Of a stretch of 64,000 bases of DNA, positions 33,730 through 43,123 are shown piece by piece. This stretch comes from Streptomyces fumigatiscleroticus (lineage in GTDB: Bacteria; Actinomycetota; Actinomycetes; Streptomycetales; Streptomycetaceae). The stretch spans positions 62,001 to 126,000 of the forward strand of contig NZ_BMQF01000017.1 in assembly GCF_014647975.1 (NCBI RefSeq). Reading direction: 5' to 3'. The notes under the pieces were generated by a model. That model searched no databases. It worked only from the letters and a program-made list of their open reading frames with translations, and was not told where the DNA came from. The translations under genes and the position numbers were made by a program. Within the stretch, counting starts at the first letter, position 1, and every line of letters starts with the position of its first letter.

Positions 33730-33756
33730 GGGAACAACGCGATGACCTAAGAGGTG
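33730..33756 (+). promoter_or_regulatory. candidate sigma-R-type promoter of hrdB
   Basis: GGGAAC-N18-GTG resembles the ECF sigma-R consensus GGAAT-N18/19-GTT. hrdB of Streptomyces coelicolor is known to have a sigma-R-dependent promoter. GGGAAT at 33768-33773 is an alternative -35 but has no matching -10. Confidence 0.45.
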
Positions 33757-33908
33757 ACAGCCGCGGAGGGAATACGGACGCCATCGATGGCGCTGTGCAT
33801 CTCCCCGGCCCCCGCCCGCGCCGTCGGCCCATCCCCAAGCCGGCGGTCGGCTCCTGTCCGTCATGGACGGGGCCGGAAGCCGTTTTCCAACGTTCCGAGA
33901 GGTTGTTC

Positions 33909-35438
<1,530 letters not shown>

Positions 35439-35481
35439 GCAGCCTCCGCGACGGGAGGCGGTCCGCCTCCGTACGGCCATG

Positions 35482-35512
35482 AGGCCCGGTTCCCTCTGTG
35501 GGAGCCGGGCCT
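35482..35512 (+). terminator. hairpin terminator after hrdB
   Basis: 13-bp stem (AGGCCCGGTTCCC, one G-U pair) with a 5-nt loop, 43 nt after the hrdB stop. Confidence 0.75.
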
Positions 35513-35593
35513 TCGTGCTGCCGCGCGGGTGCGGGGTGCCGCCGTCTGGATCACTCTGGGTGTTCCACGATCCCGTGAGAGTGAGGAGTCTGC

Positions 35594-36505
35594 ATGCGTC
35601 ACCCCCTTGCCCGGGCACTGGCCCGGCCGCTGGTCTCGGCGGCCATGACGGCCGTCATACCCCTGACGTCCACCTCCTCCGTATCAGCCTCTCCTGCACC
35701 GGCCTCCGTCGCGTCCGCCTCCCTCATCGCCTCCGACGGCGTTGTCGTCGGCGGATTCCCGGTGGATGTGTCCGACAGTCCGTGGACCGTGGCGCTGTCC
35801 AGCCGTGACCGGTTCGGGGGTACGCGGGCGGGGCAGTTCTGCGGCGGCGTGGCCGTGGGCCGCAGAACGGTGCTCACCGCTGCCCACTGCATGGGCGAGA
35901 AGGTGCTGGGGACGCCGCCGGAGCAGGTGCGGGACCTCAGAGTCGTCGCGGGCCGTACGGACCTGCTTTCGGACCGGGGACGTGAGATCGCCGTGCGCGA
36001 CATCTGGGTGAATCCGGCCCACGACCTCGCCAGCAACTCCGGGGACTTCGCCGTGCTCACCCTCGCCGAGACCCTGCCCCGGCAGTCGGTCGTCGAGATG
36101 GCGGCGGCAGGCGATCTCGCGTACGCGGCGGGGACGGACGCCTTGGTCTACGGCTGGGGGGACATCTCGGGTTCGGCCGAGTACGCGAACAGCCTGCGGG
36201 CGGCGCACGTGCGCGTACTGCCCGACACGCTCTGCGCGAAGGCGTATCCGGGCAGTGACGACGGGAAGTACGTCACCGCCTCGATGCTGTGCGCGGGACA
36301 GCGGAAGGGCGGTCACGACGCCTGCCAGGGGGACAGCGGCGGACCGCTGATCGCGCGGGGCAAGCTGATCGGACTGGTCTCCTGGGGGAGCGGCTGCGGG
36401 CGCTCGGGCAGCCCCGGGGTTTACACGCGCATCTCCGCCGTCATCAGGGCGCTGGAGCGGGAAACCGCCGTACGAGGCGGTGCCAGGGCTTCTGGCGGGG
36501 GCTGA
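35594..36505 (+). CDS. secreted trypsin-family (S1A) serine protease
   Basis: 303 residues; ATG 35594 with GAGGAGT upstream. A Sec signal peptide covers about residues 1-34 (RHPLARALARPLVSAAMTAV, then ASA). A short propeptide precedes VVVGGFPV, where the mature N-terminal IVGG-like end would form. The catalytic triad is complete: His98 (TAAHC), Asp151 (GDFAVL) and Ser248 (CQGDSGGP), with paired cysteines typical of chymotrypsin-like enzymes. Unlike the protease at the left edge it belongs to the true S1A group. Acts outside the cell. It converges with the DUF7455 gene. Confidence 0.93.
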   Translation: MRHPLARALARPLVSAAMTAVIPLTSTSSVSASPAPASVASASLIASDGVVVGGFPVDVSDSPWTVALSSRDRFGGTRAGQFCGGVAVGRRTVLTAAHCMGEKVLGTPPEQVRDLRVVAGRTDLLSDRGREIAVRDIWVNPAHDLASNSGDFAVLTLAETLPRQSVVEMAAAGDLAYAAGTDALVYGWGDISGSAEYANSLRAAHVRVLPDTLCAKAYPGSDDGKYVTASMLCAGQRKGGHDACQGDSGGPLIARGKLIGLVSWGSGCGRSGSPGVYTRISAVIRALERETAVRGGARASGGG

Positions 36506-36528
36506 GGGGCCTCATGGGGGTACGAGCG

Positions 36529-36564
36529 CGGGCGGCCACCTCCGGATGGGGAAGTGGCCGCCCG
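36529..36564. terminator. bidirectional hairpin terminator
   Basis: 11-bp stem CGGGCGGCCAC / GTGGCCGCCCG with a 14-nt loop, between convergent protease and DUF7455 genes. Confidence 0.65.
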
Positions 36565-36607
36565 TGGACCGGCCTGTGCCGGCTGGCTCGTCGTCGGACG
36601 CGAGGCG

Positions 36608-36838
36608 TCAGCGCTCTTCGTCGGAGGCGGATGCCGGAACGGAGGTCAGGCGTTCCGTCTCGTCCTGTATCTCAGCGGCGATCTTCTTGAGTTCCGGCTC
36701 GAACTTGCGGCCGTGGTGGGCGCAGAAGAGCAGTTCTCCGCCGCTCAGCAGGACGACGCGCAGGTATGCCTGGGCGCCGCAGCGGTCGCAGCGATCGGCG
36801 GCCGTCAGCGGGCTCGCGGGGGTCAGAACAGTAGTCAC
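36608..36838 (-). CDS. DUF7455 small zinc-ribbon-like protein
   Basis: 76 residues starting MTTVLTPASPLTAADRCDRC. CDRCGAQAYLRVVLLSGG then LLFCAHHGRKFEPEL shows two CxxC/CxHH metal-binding knuckles, the DUF7455 pattern found beside hrdB in actinobacteria. The rest is helical. Probably a zinc-binding protein of unknown role, cytoplasmic. Divergent from parE across a 443-bp gap. Confidence 0.85.
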   Translation of the reverse strand: MTTVLTPASPLTAADRCDRCGAQAYLRVVLLSGGELLFCAHHGRKFEPELKKIAAEIQDETERLTSVPASASDEER

Positions 36839-37281
36839 GTCGCCTCTTCTCTAGCTCGACGAGCTGTCGTACCAGGGTCAACATCCAACCAGCCCCAAAA
36901 CGTTCCCGCTCGTGGCTTTTCCTCGAAAAAAAACTTTCCGAGGTGGCCGGCTGTCGCCGGTTGGCGGCGAATGTGCCGTATTGCGTGTCTGTGTGTCGTA
37001 CGGTTTCGCGCTGTCGGTCAGTGTCGGTCCTCCCGGCCGGGTTGCCGGTTGTTCATGAGGACGTGCCCGGAGCCTAAATGGTTCATGCCTCGAAGGGAAC
37101 GTGATGTGTACTTCACTCCATCGAGGGATCGAACAGGCATGCGACTCTGGACTACCCTGAAGCGCCGGACGAGGGTGGCGTTACAGCGGCTCTACCAGGC
37201 CTCGGTACCCTCTGACCGGTAAACGAAGCCGCGCCCTTACCCAGCGGGGCCCCATCTGAAATTCAGCGAGGAGCGAACCGC
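36839..37281. other. divergent promoter region of DUF7455 and parE genes
   Basis: About 440 bases. Contains an unusually A-rich patch near 36924-36937 (CGAAAAAAAACTTTCC), one of the few in the window. No gene was recognised. Confidence 0.4.
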
Positions 37282-39405
37282 GTGACCGCCGAGACGTCCG
37301 TGCCGTCCACAGCTCTGCTGGCAGGAGCAGACCGGGACGGTTCCAACTACACCGCGCGGCACCTGCTCGTCCTCGAGGGGCTCGAGGCCGTACGCAAGCG
37401 CCCGGGCATGTACATCGGCTCGACCGACAGCCGCGGTCTGATGCACTGCCTGTGGGAGATCATCGACAACTCCGTCGACGAGGCCCTCGGCGGTTACTGC
37501 GACCACATCGAGGTGATCCTCCACGACGACGGCTCGGTCGAGGTGCGGGACAACGGCCGGGGCATTCCGGTCGACGTCGAGCCCAAGACCGGCCTGTCCG
37601 GCGTCGAGGTCGTCATGACAAAGCTGCACGCCGGCGGCAAGTTCGGCGGCGGCTCCTACGCCGCCTCCGGCGGTCTGCACGGCGTCGGCGCCTCCGTGGT
37701 GAACGCCCTGTCGGCCCGGCTGGACGTCGAGGTGGACCGCGGCGGGCACACCCACGCGATCAGCTTCCGGCGCGGCGTCCCCGGCGCGTTCGCCGGCGCC
37801 ACCCCGGACGCCGCGTTCGAGGCCGGCAACGGGCTGCGCAAGACCAAGAAGATCCCGAAGACCCGCACCGGCACGCGCGTGCGCTACTGGGCCGACCGCC
37901 AGATCTTCCTCAAGGACGCCAAGCTCTCCCTGGACACGCTGCACCAGCGCGCCCGCCAGACCGCGTTCCTGGTGCCCGGCCTGACCATCGTCGTACGCGA
38001 CGAGTACGGCTTGGGCGAGGGCGGCAGCAAGGGCGAGGAGTCCTTCCGCTTCGACGGCGGCATCAGCGAGTTCTGCGAGTACCTGGCGGACGACAAGCCC
38101 GTCTGCGACGTCCTCCGGTTCTCCGGGCAGGGCACCTTCAAGGAGACGGTCCCGGTCCTGGACGACCGTGGCCAGATGACGCCCACCGAGGTCACCCGGG
38201 AGCTCGGTGTCGACGTGGCGCTGCGCTGGGGAACCGGCTACGACACGAAGGTCAAGTCGTTCGTCAACATCATCGCCACTCCCAAGGGCGGCACCCATGT
38301 CGCGGGCTTCGAGCAGGCGGTCACCAAGACGCTGAACGAGGTGCTGCGCGTCAAGAAGCTGCTGCGCGTCGCCGAGGACGACATCGTCAAGGACGACGCC
38401 CTGGAGGGCCTCACGGCGGTCGTCACGGTCCGCCTCGCCGAACCGCAGTTCGAGGGTCAGACCAAGGAGGTCCTCGGTACGTCCGCGGCCCGCCGCATCG
38501 TGAACAACGTGGTCTCCAAGGAGCTCAAGGGCTTCCTCACCTCCACCAAGCGCGATGCCGCCCAGCAGGCCCGCGTCATCCTGGAGAAGGCCGTCGCGGC
38601 GGCCCGCACCCGGATCGCCGCCCGCCAGCACAAGGACGCCCAGCGCCGCAAGACCGCCCTGGAGTCCTCGTCGCTGCCGGCCAAGCTGGCGGACTGCCGC
38701 AGCGACGACGTCGAGCGCAGCGAGCTGTTCATCGTCGAGGGCGACTCCGCGCTGGGCACGGCGAAGCTCGCCCGGAACTCCGAGTTCCAGGCGCTGCTGC
38801 CGATCCGCGGCAAGATCCTCAACGTTCAGAAGTCGTCCGTGACGGACATGCTGAAGAACGCCGAGTGCGGTGCGATCATCCAGGTCATAGGGGCCGGGTC
38901 CGGCCGCACCTTCGACATCGACGCGGCCCGCTACGGCAAGATCATCATGATGACCGACGCCGACGTGGACGGCTCTCACATCCGGACGCTGCTCCTGACG
39001 CTGTTCCACCGCTACATGCGGCCCATGGTGGAGGCGGGCCGGGTCTTCGCCGCGGTGCCACCGCTGCACCGCATCGAGCTCGTCCAGCCGAAGAAGGGCC
39101 AGGACAAGTACGTCTACACGTACTCGGACCGCGAACTGCGCGACAAGCTCATGGAGCTCCAGAGCAAGAACATCCGGTACAAGGACACCATCCAGCGCTA
39201 CAAGGGCCTGGGTGAGATGGATGCCGACCAGCTGGCCGAGACCACCATGGACCCGCGTCACCGCACCCTGCGCCGGATCAACCTCTCCGACCTGGAGGCC
39301 GCCGAGCAGATCTTCGATCTGCTGATGGGCAACGACGTGGCCCCGCGGAAGGAGTTCATCTCCAGCTCGGCGGCCACGCTGGACCGGTCGCGCATCGACG
39401 CCTAG
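37282..39405 (+). CDS. parE: type IIA topoisomerase subunit B, topoisomerase IV ParE (GyrB paralogue)
   Basis: 707 residues from GTG 37282, GAGGAGCG upstream. GHKL ATPase: EIIDNSVDEAL near residue 60, DNGRGIPVD near 93 and GLHGVGASVVNAL near 135 (Bergerat fold). The TOPRIM domain shows VEGDSALG near 490 and MTDADVDGSHI near 555, and YKGLGEMD lies near the C-terminus. With ParC it decatenates daughter chromosomes. The Streptomyces GyrB proper lies near oriC, so this paralogue near hrdB is ParE by context; its partner parC is at 51160-53613. The ParE/GyrB distinction rests on context rather than on a single residue. Confidence 0.93.
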   Translation: MTAETSVPSTALLAGADRDGSNYTARHLLVLEGLEAVRKRPGMYIGSTDSRGLMHCLWEIIDNSVDEALGGYCDHIEVILHDDGSVEVRDNGRGIPVDVEPKTGLSGVEVVMTKLHAGGKFGGGSYAASGGLHGVGASVVNALSARLDVEVDRGGHTHAISFRRGVPGAFAGATPDAAFEAGNGLRKTKKIPKTRTGTRVRYWADRQIFLKDAKLSLDTLHQRARQTAFLVPGLTIVVRDEYGLGEGGSKGEESFRFDGGISEFCEYLADDKPVCDVLRFSGQGTFKETVPVLDDRGQMTPTEVTRELGVDVALRWGTGYDTKVKSFVNIIATPKGGTHVAGFEQAVTKTLNEVLRVKKLLRVAEDDIVKDDALEGLTAVVTVRLAEPQFEGQTKEVLGTSAARRIVNNVVSKELKGFLTSTKRDAAQQARVILEKAVAAARTRIAARQHKDAQRRKTALESSSLPAKLADCRSDDVERSELFIVEGDSALGTAKLARNSEFQALLPIRGKILNVQKSSVTDMLKNAECGAIIQVIGAGSGRTFDIDAARYGKIIMMTDADVDGSHIRTLLLTLFHRYMRPMVEAGRVFAAVPPLHRIELVQPKKGQDKYVYTYSDRELRDKLMELQSKNIRYKDTIQRYKGLGEMDADQLAETTMDPRHRTLRRINLSDLEAAEQIFDLLMGNDVAPRKEFISSSAATLDRSRIDA

Positions 39406-39944
39406 CGGCTGCGCCGACCGGGCAGGAGCCGGAGCGGGGCCTGCGCCGGGAACAAGGGCGGGGGCCGCGCCGAGTCCGAGGCCCGGCAGCCCGGGGCCGG
39501 ACACTCGCAGCCGGACACTCCGAGCCGGTGCCCGACCGGAAGCGCAAGGGCGGGAGTCGGAGAGCGGGAATCGGGAAGCGGGAAGCGGGGGTCCGAGGGC
39601 GGGAATTCGGGGGCGCAGTACGGGACGAACCCGGCGGACCCGGGCCCATCGGCTCGGGGCTCTTCACCCGTACGAGCACGGGCGATGCCCCGCACGGCTC
39701 GGGCAGGGCAGGGTAACGAGGGCGAGCCCGGCGGAAGTGGGGGCCGGGTGGGGCGCGGTGCGGGCGGTTTCTGCCCACCAGACGCCGCTGGCGCGTCTCT
39801 CCACCCGTGGGTGGACTTGCAGCCGGTAGGGAATCCACCCGCGATCCACCCCGGCTCCGATCCCGTGACCTGGCCGTTTCCGTAGCGTCGAAGGTGTCGG
39901 CGGAACCGCTGCCGACATTCCCTTCCTCGCTCACGGAGGCCGTG
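39406..39944. other. non-coding region after parE
   Basis: About 540 bases. 39500-39530 repeats GCCGGACACTC twice and 39545-39610 is a purine-rich run of GGGA/GCGGGAA units. No supported gene. Confidence 0.4.
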
Positions 39945-40469
39945 ATGTCCGGGCTCGTCGACGCGCTGGCGATCGTCGCCGTCGCCGTCGTAGTGATCGT
40001 CCGCCAGTTCCGCGCATGCCGGATCGACACGGACAGGCGCTGGTGGGTCCTGCCCGTGATCCTGGGCATCGTCGCCCTGCGTGACCCCGGAATACTCGAC
40101 TCCCACCACCCCACCGCATCAGCCGTTCTGCTCGGCACCGAACTGCTCATCGGGCTGGCGACCGGAGCCGGCTGGGCATGGACCACCCGGACATGGGTGG
40201 AGGCGGACGGTGCCGTGTGGGGCAGGAGCAGCAGGGCGAGCGTCGCCGTGTGGATCACCGGCATGGGACTGCGTGCCGGGCTCTTCGCGGTCGGTGCGGC
40301 TCTGGGCGTGCATCAGGGCACCCCGGCCCCGCTGCTCGCCCTCGCCGGGACGCTGCTGGTGCGCTCCGGGATCCTGGCATGGCGCGTGCACGGTCCGCAC
40401 CCGGACGCGGTGCCGAACACGACGTACGGTGACGGCATGCCCCGGCCCCTGTGGAAGGAGCCCGTGTGA
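39945..40469 (+). CDS. DUF1453-like membrane protein, first gene of a two-component operon
   Basis: 174 residues with about five membrane helices (ALAIVAVAVVVIVRQF, WWVLPVILGIVAL, AVLLGTELLIGLATG, RAGLFAVGAALGV, APLLALAGTLLV). The RQFRACRID and RSGILAWR segments are typical of the CcdC/DUF1453 family. ATG 39945 follows ACGGAGG. Its stop codon overlaps the GTG of the histidine kinase (GTGTGA), so the two are translationally coupled, which suggests that it supports or regulates the sensor. No catalytic motif. Confidence 0.75.
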   Translation: MSGLVDALAIVAVAVVVIVRQFRACRIDTDRRWWVLPVILGIVALRDPGILDSHHPTASAVLLGTELLIGLATGAGWAWTTRTWVEADGAVWGRSSRASVAVWITGMGLRAGLFAVGAALGVHQGTPAPLLALAGTLLVRSGILAWRVHGPHPDAVPNTTYGDGMPRPLWKEPV

Positions 40470-41617
40470 CGGAGAACACCTGGACACGCTGGCCCTCCAC
40501 GGAAGCGCTCGGTCGCCAGGGGCTCTCGGGCGCCCGGCGCCTGCTCGCCTGGGCCGTGCGGATGCTGGTGCTGGGCGCGCTGCTGTGGGGTGCCTTCGCC
40601 GACCAGCACGTGCACGGATGGGGTGCGGTCGGCGCGGCGGCCGGTGTCCTGCTGGCCGCGTTCGCCGCCTGGGCCCTGTTCCGGACCACTCTCGCGCACC
40701 GGCTGTGGCCGTCCCTGGGACTCGTGACGGTGCTGATGGGCATGGGGTTCGTCGCCCAGGCGGCAGGGTTCCACATTCCCGCCCTCGTCATCTGGTGCGG
40801 TTGTGCCGTGACGGCGCTGGAGCGGCTGCCCATGGTGACCGCCCTCCCGATCGCGGCGGTCGCCCTGGCCTCCTATGCCGCGTTCAACACCGACGCATGG
40901 CTGACCACCGCGGCCACGACGGCGGGCATGGCCCTGGCCGGCTACGTCCTGCGGCTGGACGCGGAGGCGCGCGGCCAGGCGCAGCGGCTGCTCGTCCAGG
41001 AGCGGGCGGCGCGTGCGGCCGAGGCGGAGTCGGCGGCGCTCGCGGAGCGGGCTCGTATCGCCCGCGAGATCCACGACGTGCTGGCACACAGCCTCTCGGC
41101 GCAGCTCGTGCACCTGGAGGCGGCACGGCTGCTGATCGAGCGGGACGCCGACCGGGAGCAGATACTCCAACGGGTCGTGGCGGCGCGGGGGATGGCCCGT
41201 GACGGGCTCACCGAGACGCGGCAGGCGCTTTCGGCCCTGCGAGGGGAGCTGACGCCGTTGGAGGACTTCCTGGCCCGGCTCGTCGACACGGACTCAGGCG
41301 CGGAGGTCACCATTACGGGTGAGCGCAGACCGCTGTCCGCGGAGGCGTCACAGGCAGTACGCCGGGTCGCTCAGGAGGCGCTGACGAACGCCCGTGAGCA
41401 TGCGGCGGGAGCCAAAGTGGCCGTGCGGCTGGACTACGGCGCGCACGAAGTGACGCTGGACGTGCGGGACTCGGGTGGTTCGCCGGGCGAACTCACCGGG
41501 ACGGGAGGCGGGTACGGTCTTCTGGGCATGCGGGAGCGTGCCGAGCTGCTGGGCGGTTCACTGCGGGCCGGGCCCGGCGAGGAGGGGTTCGTGGTGACGC
41601 TGAAGGTGCCCGTATGA
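40466..41617 (+). CDS. sensor histidine kinase, NarL-system (HisKA_3) type
   Basis: 383 residues from GTG 40466. Residues 1-150 contain five to six membrane helices and form the input domain. The HisKA_3 dimerisation helix carries the phospho-accepting His in AREIHDVLAHSL near residue 208. The HATPase domain shows RVAQEALTNAREHA near 305 and GGGYGLLGMRERAELLGG near 350. It senses a membrane or external signal and phosphorylates the regulator encoded next, whose ATG overlaps its stop (ATGA). The coupling to the DUF1453-like gene makes a three-gene operon. Confidence 0.92.
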   Translation: MTENTWTRWPSTEALGRQGLSGARRLLAWAVRMLVLGALLWGAFADQHVHGWGAVGAAAGVLLAAFAAWALFRTTLAHRLWPSLGLVTVLMGMGFVAQAAGFHIPALVIWCGCAVTALERLPMVTALPIAAVALASYAAFNTDAWLTTAATTAGMALAGYVLRLDAEARGQAQRLLVQERAARAAEAESAALAERARIAREIHDVLAHSLSAQLVHLEAARLLIERDADREQILQRVVAARGMARDGLTETRQALSALRGELTPLEDFLARLVDTDSGAEVTITGERRPLSAEASQAVRRVAQEALTNAREHAAGAKVAVRLDYGAHEVTLDVRDSGGSPGELTGTGGGYGLLGMRERAELLGGSLRAGPGEEGFVVTLKVPV

Positions 41618-42297
41618 CGCAGGCGGTCCAGGACAGGCCCGCGCGGGTGGTGGTCGTGGACGACCAGACCGTTGTGCGCGAGGGCATCGTGATGCTGCTG
41701 GGTCTGCTGTCCGGGGTGGAGGTCGTCGGTGCGGCCGGGGACGGAAACGAGGCGGTACGGCTCGTCGCCGAGCTCGCTCCGGACGTGGTCCTGATGGATC
41801 TGAGGATGCCCCGTTGCGACGGGGTGGAGGCCACACGCAGGATCCGCGCGGAGTACCCCGGCACGCAGGTCGTCGTGCTCACGACGTACGCGGACGACGA
41901 GTCCCTCTTTCCGGCGCTGCGTGCGGGGGCGCGTGGCTACCTGACCAAGGACGCGGGCGGTGACGAGATCGTTCGGGCCGTGCACGACGTGCTGTCGGGG
42001 GACGCCGGTCTGTCGCCGAGCATCCAACGCCGGCTGCTGGAGCGCCTGTCGGAATCCGAGCCGCGGCAGGCGGCGCCGGCCGAAGCACCGGACGGGCTCA
42101 CCACGCGGGAGACCGAGGTACTGGTGCTGATAGCCGAAGGGCTCAGCAACCAGGAGATCGCCCGGAAGCTGCACGTGTCCACGGCCACGGTGAAGACTCA
42201 CATCAACAACCTGTTCGCCAAGACGGGGATCAAGGACCGTGCGCAGGCGGTGCGTTACGCGTACGGGAAGGGACTGGTGCGCCCACCCGGGGGGTGA
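41614..42297 (+). CDS. NarL/FixJ-family response regulator
   Basis: 227 residues. Receiver domain residues 8-125: VVVVDDQTVVREG, phospho-acceptor Asp in VLMDLRMP near 60, and conserved LTTYADDES and TKDAGG (Lys switch). LuxR-type HTH at about 160-220 (LTTRETEVLVLIAEGLSNQEIA). ATG 41614 overlaps the kinase stop by 4 nt. The target genes are not in evidence. Confidence 0.94.
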   Translation: MTQAVQDRPARVVVVDDQTVVREGIVMLLGLLSGVEVVGAAGDGNEAVRLVAELAPDVVLMDLRMPRCDGVEATRRIRAEYPGTQVVVLTTYADDESLFPALRAGARGYLTKDAGGDEIVRAVHDVLSGDAGLSPSIQRRLLERLSESEPRQAAPAEAPDGLTTRETEVLVLIAEGLSNQEIARKLHVSTATVKTHINNLFAKTGIKDRAQAVRYAYGKGLVRPPGG

Positions 42298-42404
42298 GCG
42301 TTCCGGCCGTCCATGGCGGACGGGCCCGGCGGTGGTGCTCGTGCTGTTGCCGCCGGTGGTGTCGGCGCCCCGATGTGCTGTTTTCAGGGCCCCCTCTTCG
42401 AACG

Positions 42405-42443
42405 GGGCACGGCCTCTTCCTCCGCTCCCACCCGGCCGTGCCC
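42405..42443. terminator. hairpin between convergent two-component genes
   Basis: 10-bp stem GGGCACGGCC / GGCCGTGCCC with a 19-nt loop, abutting the stop codon of the CitB-like regulator. Confidence 0.55.
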
Positions 42444-43123
42444 TAGGCGCGGGTCGCCCACACGTAACGGTGTTCCGGGCGGCCCGCGTCGCCGTACTTG
42501 AGGGTCAGTCTGGCCCGTCCCGTGCGCTCCAGAAGCTTGAGATAGCGCTGGGCGGTCTGGCGGCTCACGCCGGTCCGTTCGGCGATCTCCTGGGCGGACA
42601 AGGGGCCGTCGGCGTCCATCAGGGAGCGGCGGACCAGTTCGGCGGTGGTGGGGGAGTGACCCTTGGGCAGTTCGTGTTCCGACGGCGCGGACAGGGCGCC
42701 GAAGATGCGGTCCACCTCGGCCTGCTCGGCCTCGCCGCCGCCGTCGAGGGTGCGGCGCAACTCGGCGTACGCCTCCAGCCTGGCGCGCAGGCCCGCGAAG
42801 GCGAACGGCTTGACCAGGTACTGGAGCGCGCCGTGACGCATGGCCGCCTGGACCGTTGTCACGTCCCGCGCGGCCGTCACCATGATCACATCCGTCTGGT
42901 GGCCGCGCCGCCGCATCTCCCGCACGACCGCCAGACCCGTATCGTCGGGCAGATAGTGGTCCATGAGGACCAGGTCGGGGCGGGGCGGCGTCTCCAGCCG
43001 GCGCAGCGCCTCCGCGGCGCTGTGCGCCTGGCCGGCGACATGGAAGCCCGGCACCTTCTCGACGTAGGCGGCGTTGACCCGCGCCACCCGGGTGTCGTCG
43101 TCCACGACCAGGACCTCGATCAT
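42443..43123 (-). CDS. CitB/DcuR-type response regulator
   Basis: 226 residues from ATG 43123. Receiver domain 1-120: IEVLVVDDDTRVA, phospho-acceptor Asp in VLMDHYLPD near 54. C-terminal winged helix: LSAQEIAERTGVSRQTAQRYL near 180. It belongs to the CitB/DcuR branch that controls transport or breakdown of C4-dicarboxylates and citrate. ATG overlaps the kinase stop (ATGA), so kinase and regulator are coupled. No transporter is adjacent, so the targets are elsewhere or are the nearby citrate synthases, the latter being inference. Confidence 0.92.
   Translation of the reverse strand: MIEVLVVDDDTRVARVNAAYVEKVPGFHVAGQAHSAAEALRRLETPPRPDLVLMDHYLPDDTGLAVVREMRRRGHQTDVIMVTAARDVTTVQAAMRHGALQYLVKPFAFAGLRARLEAYAELRRTLDGGGEAEQAEVDRIFGALSAPSEHELPKGHSPTTAELVRRSLMDADGPLSAQEIAERTGVSRQTAQRYLKLLERTGRARLTLKYGDAGRPEHRYVWATRA

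Larger units (their letters stand above)
33481..33908. other. hrdB upstream region
   Basis: About 430 bases without a gene. It holds the whiH terminator (33553-33599) and then the hrdB promoters. A TTGACC hexamer at 33667-33672 could be a housekeeping -35, but no good -10 lies 17-18 bp beyond it. Confidence 0.5.
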
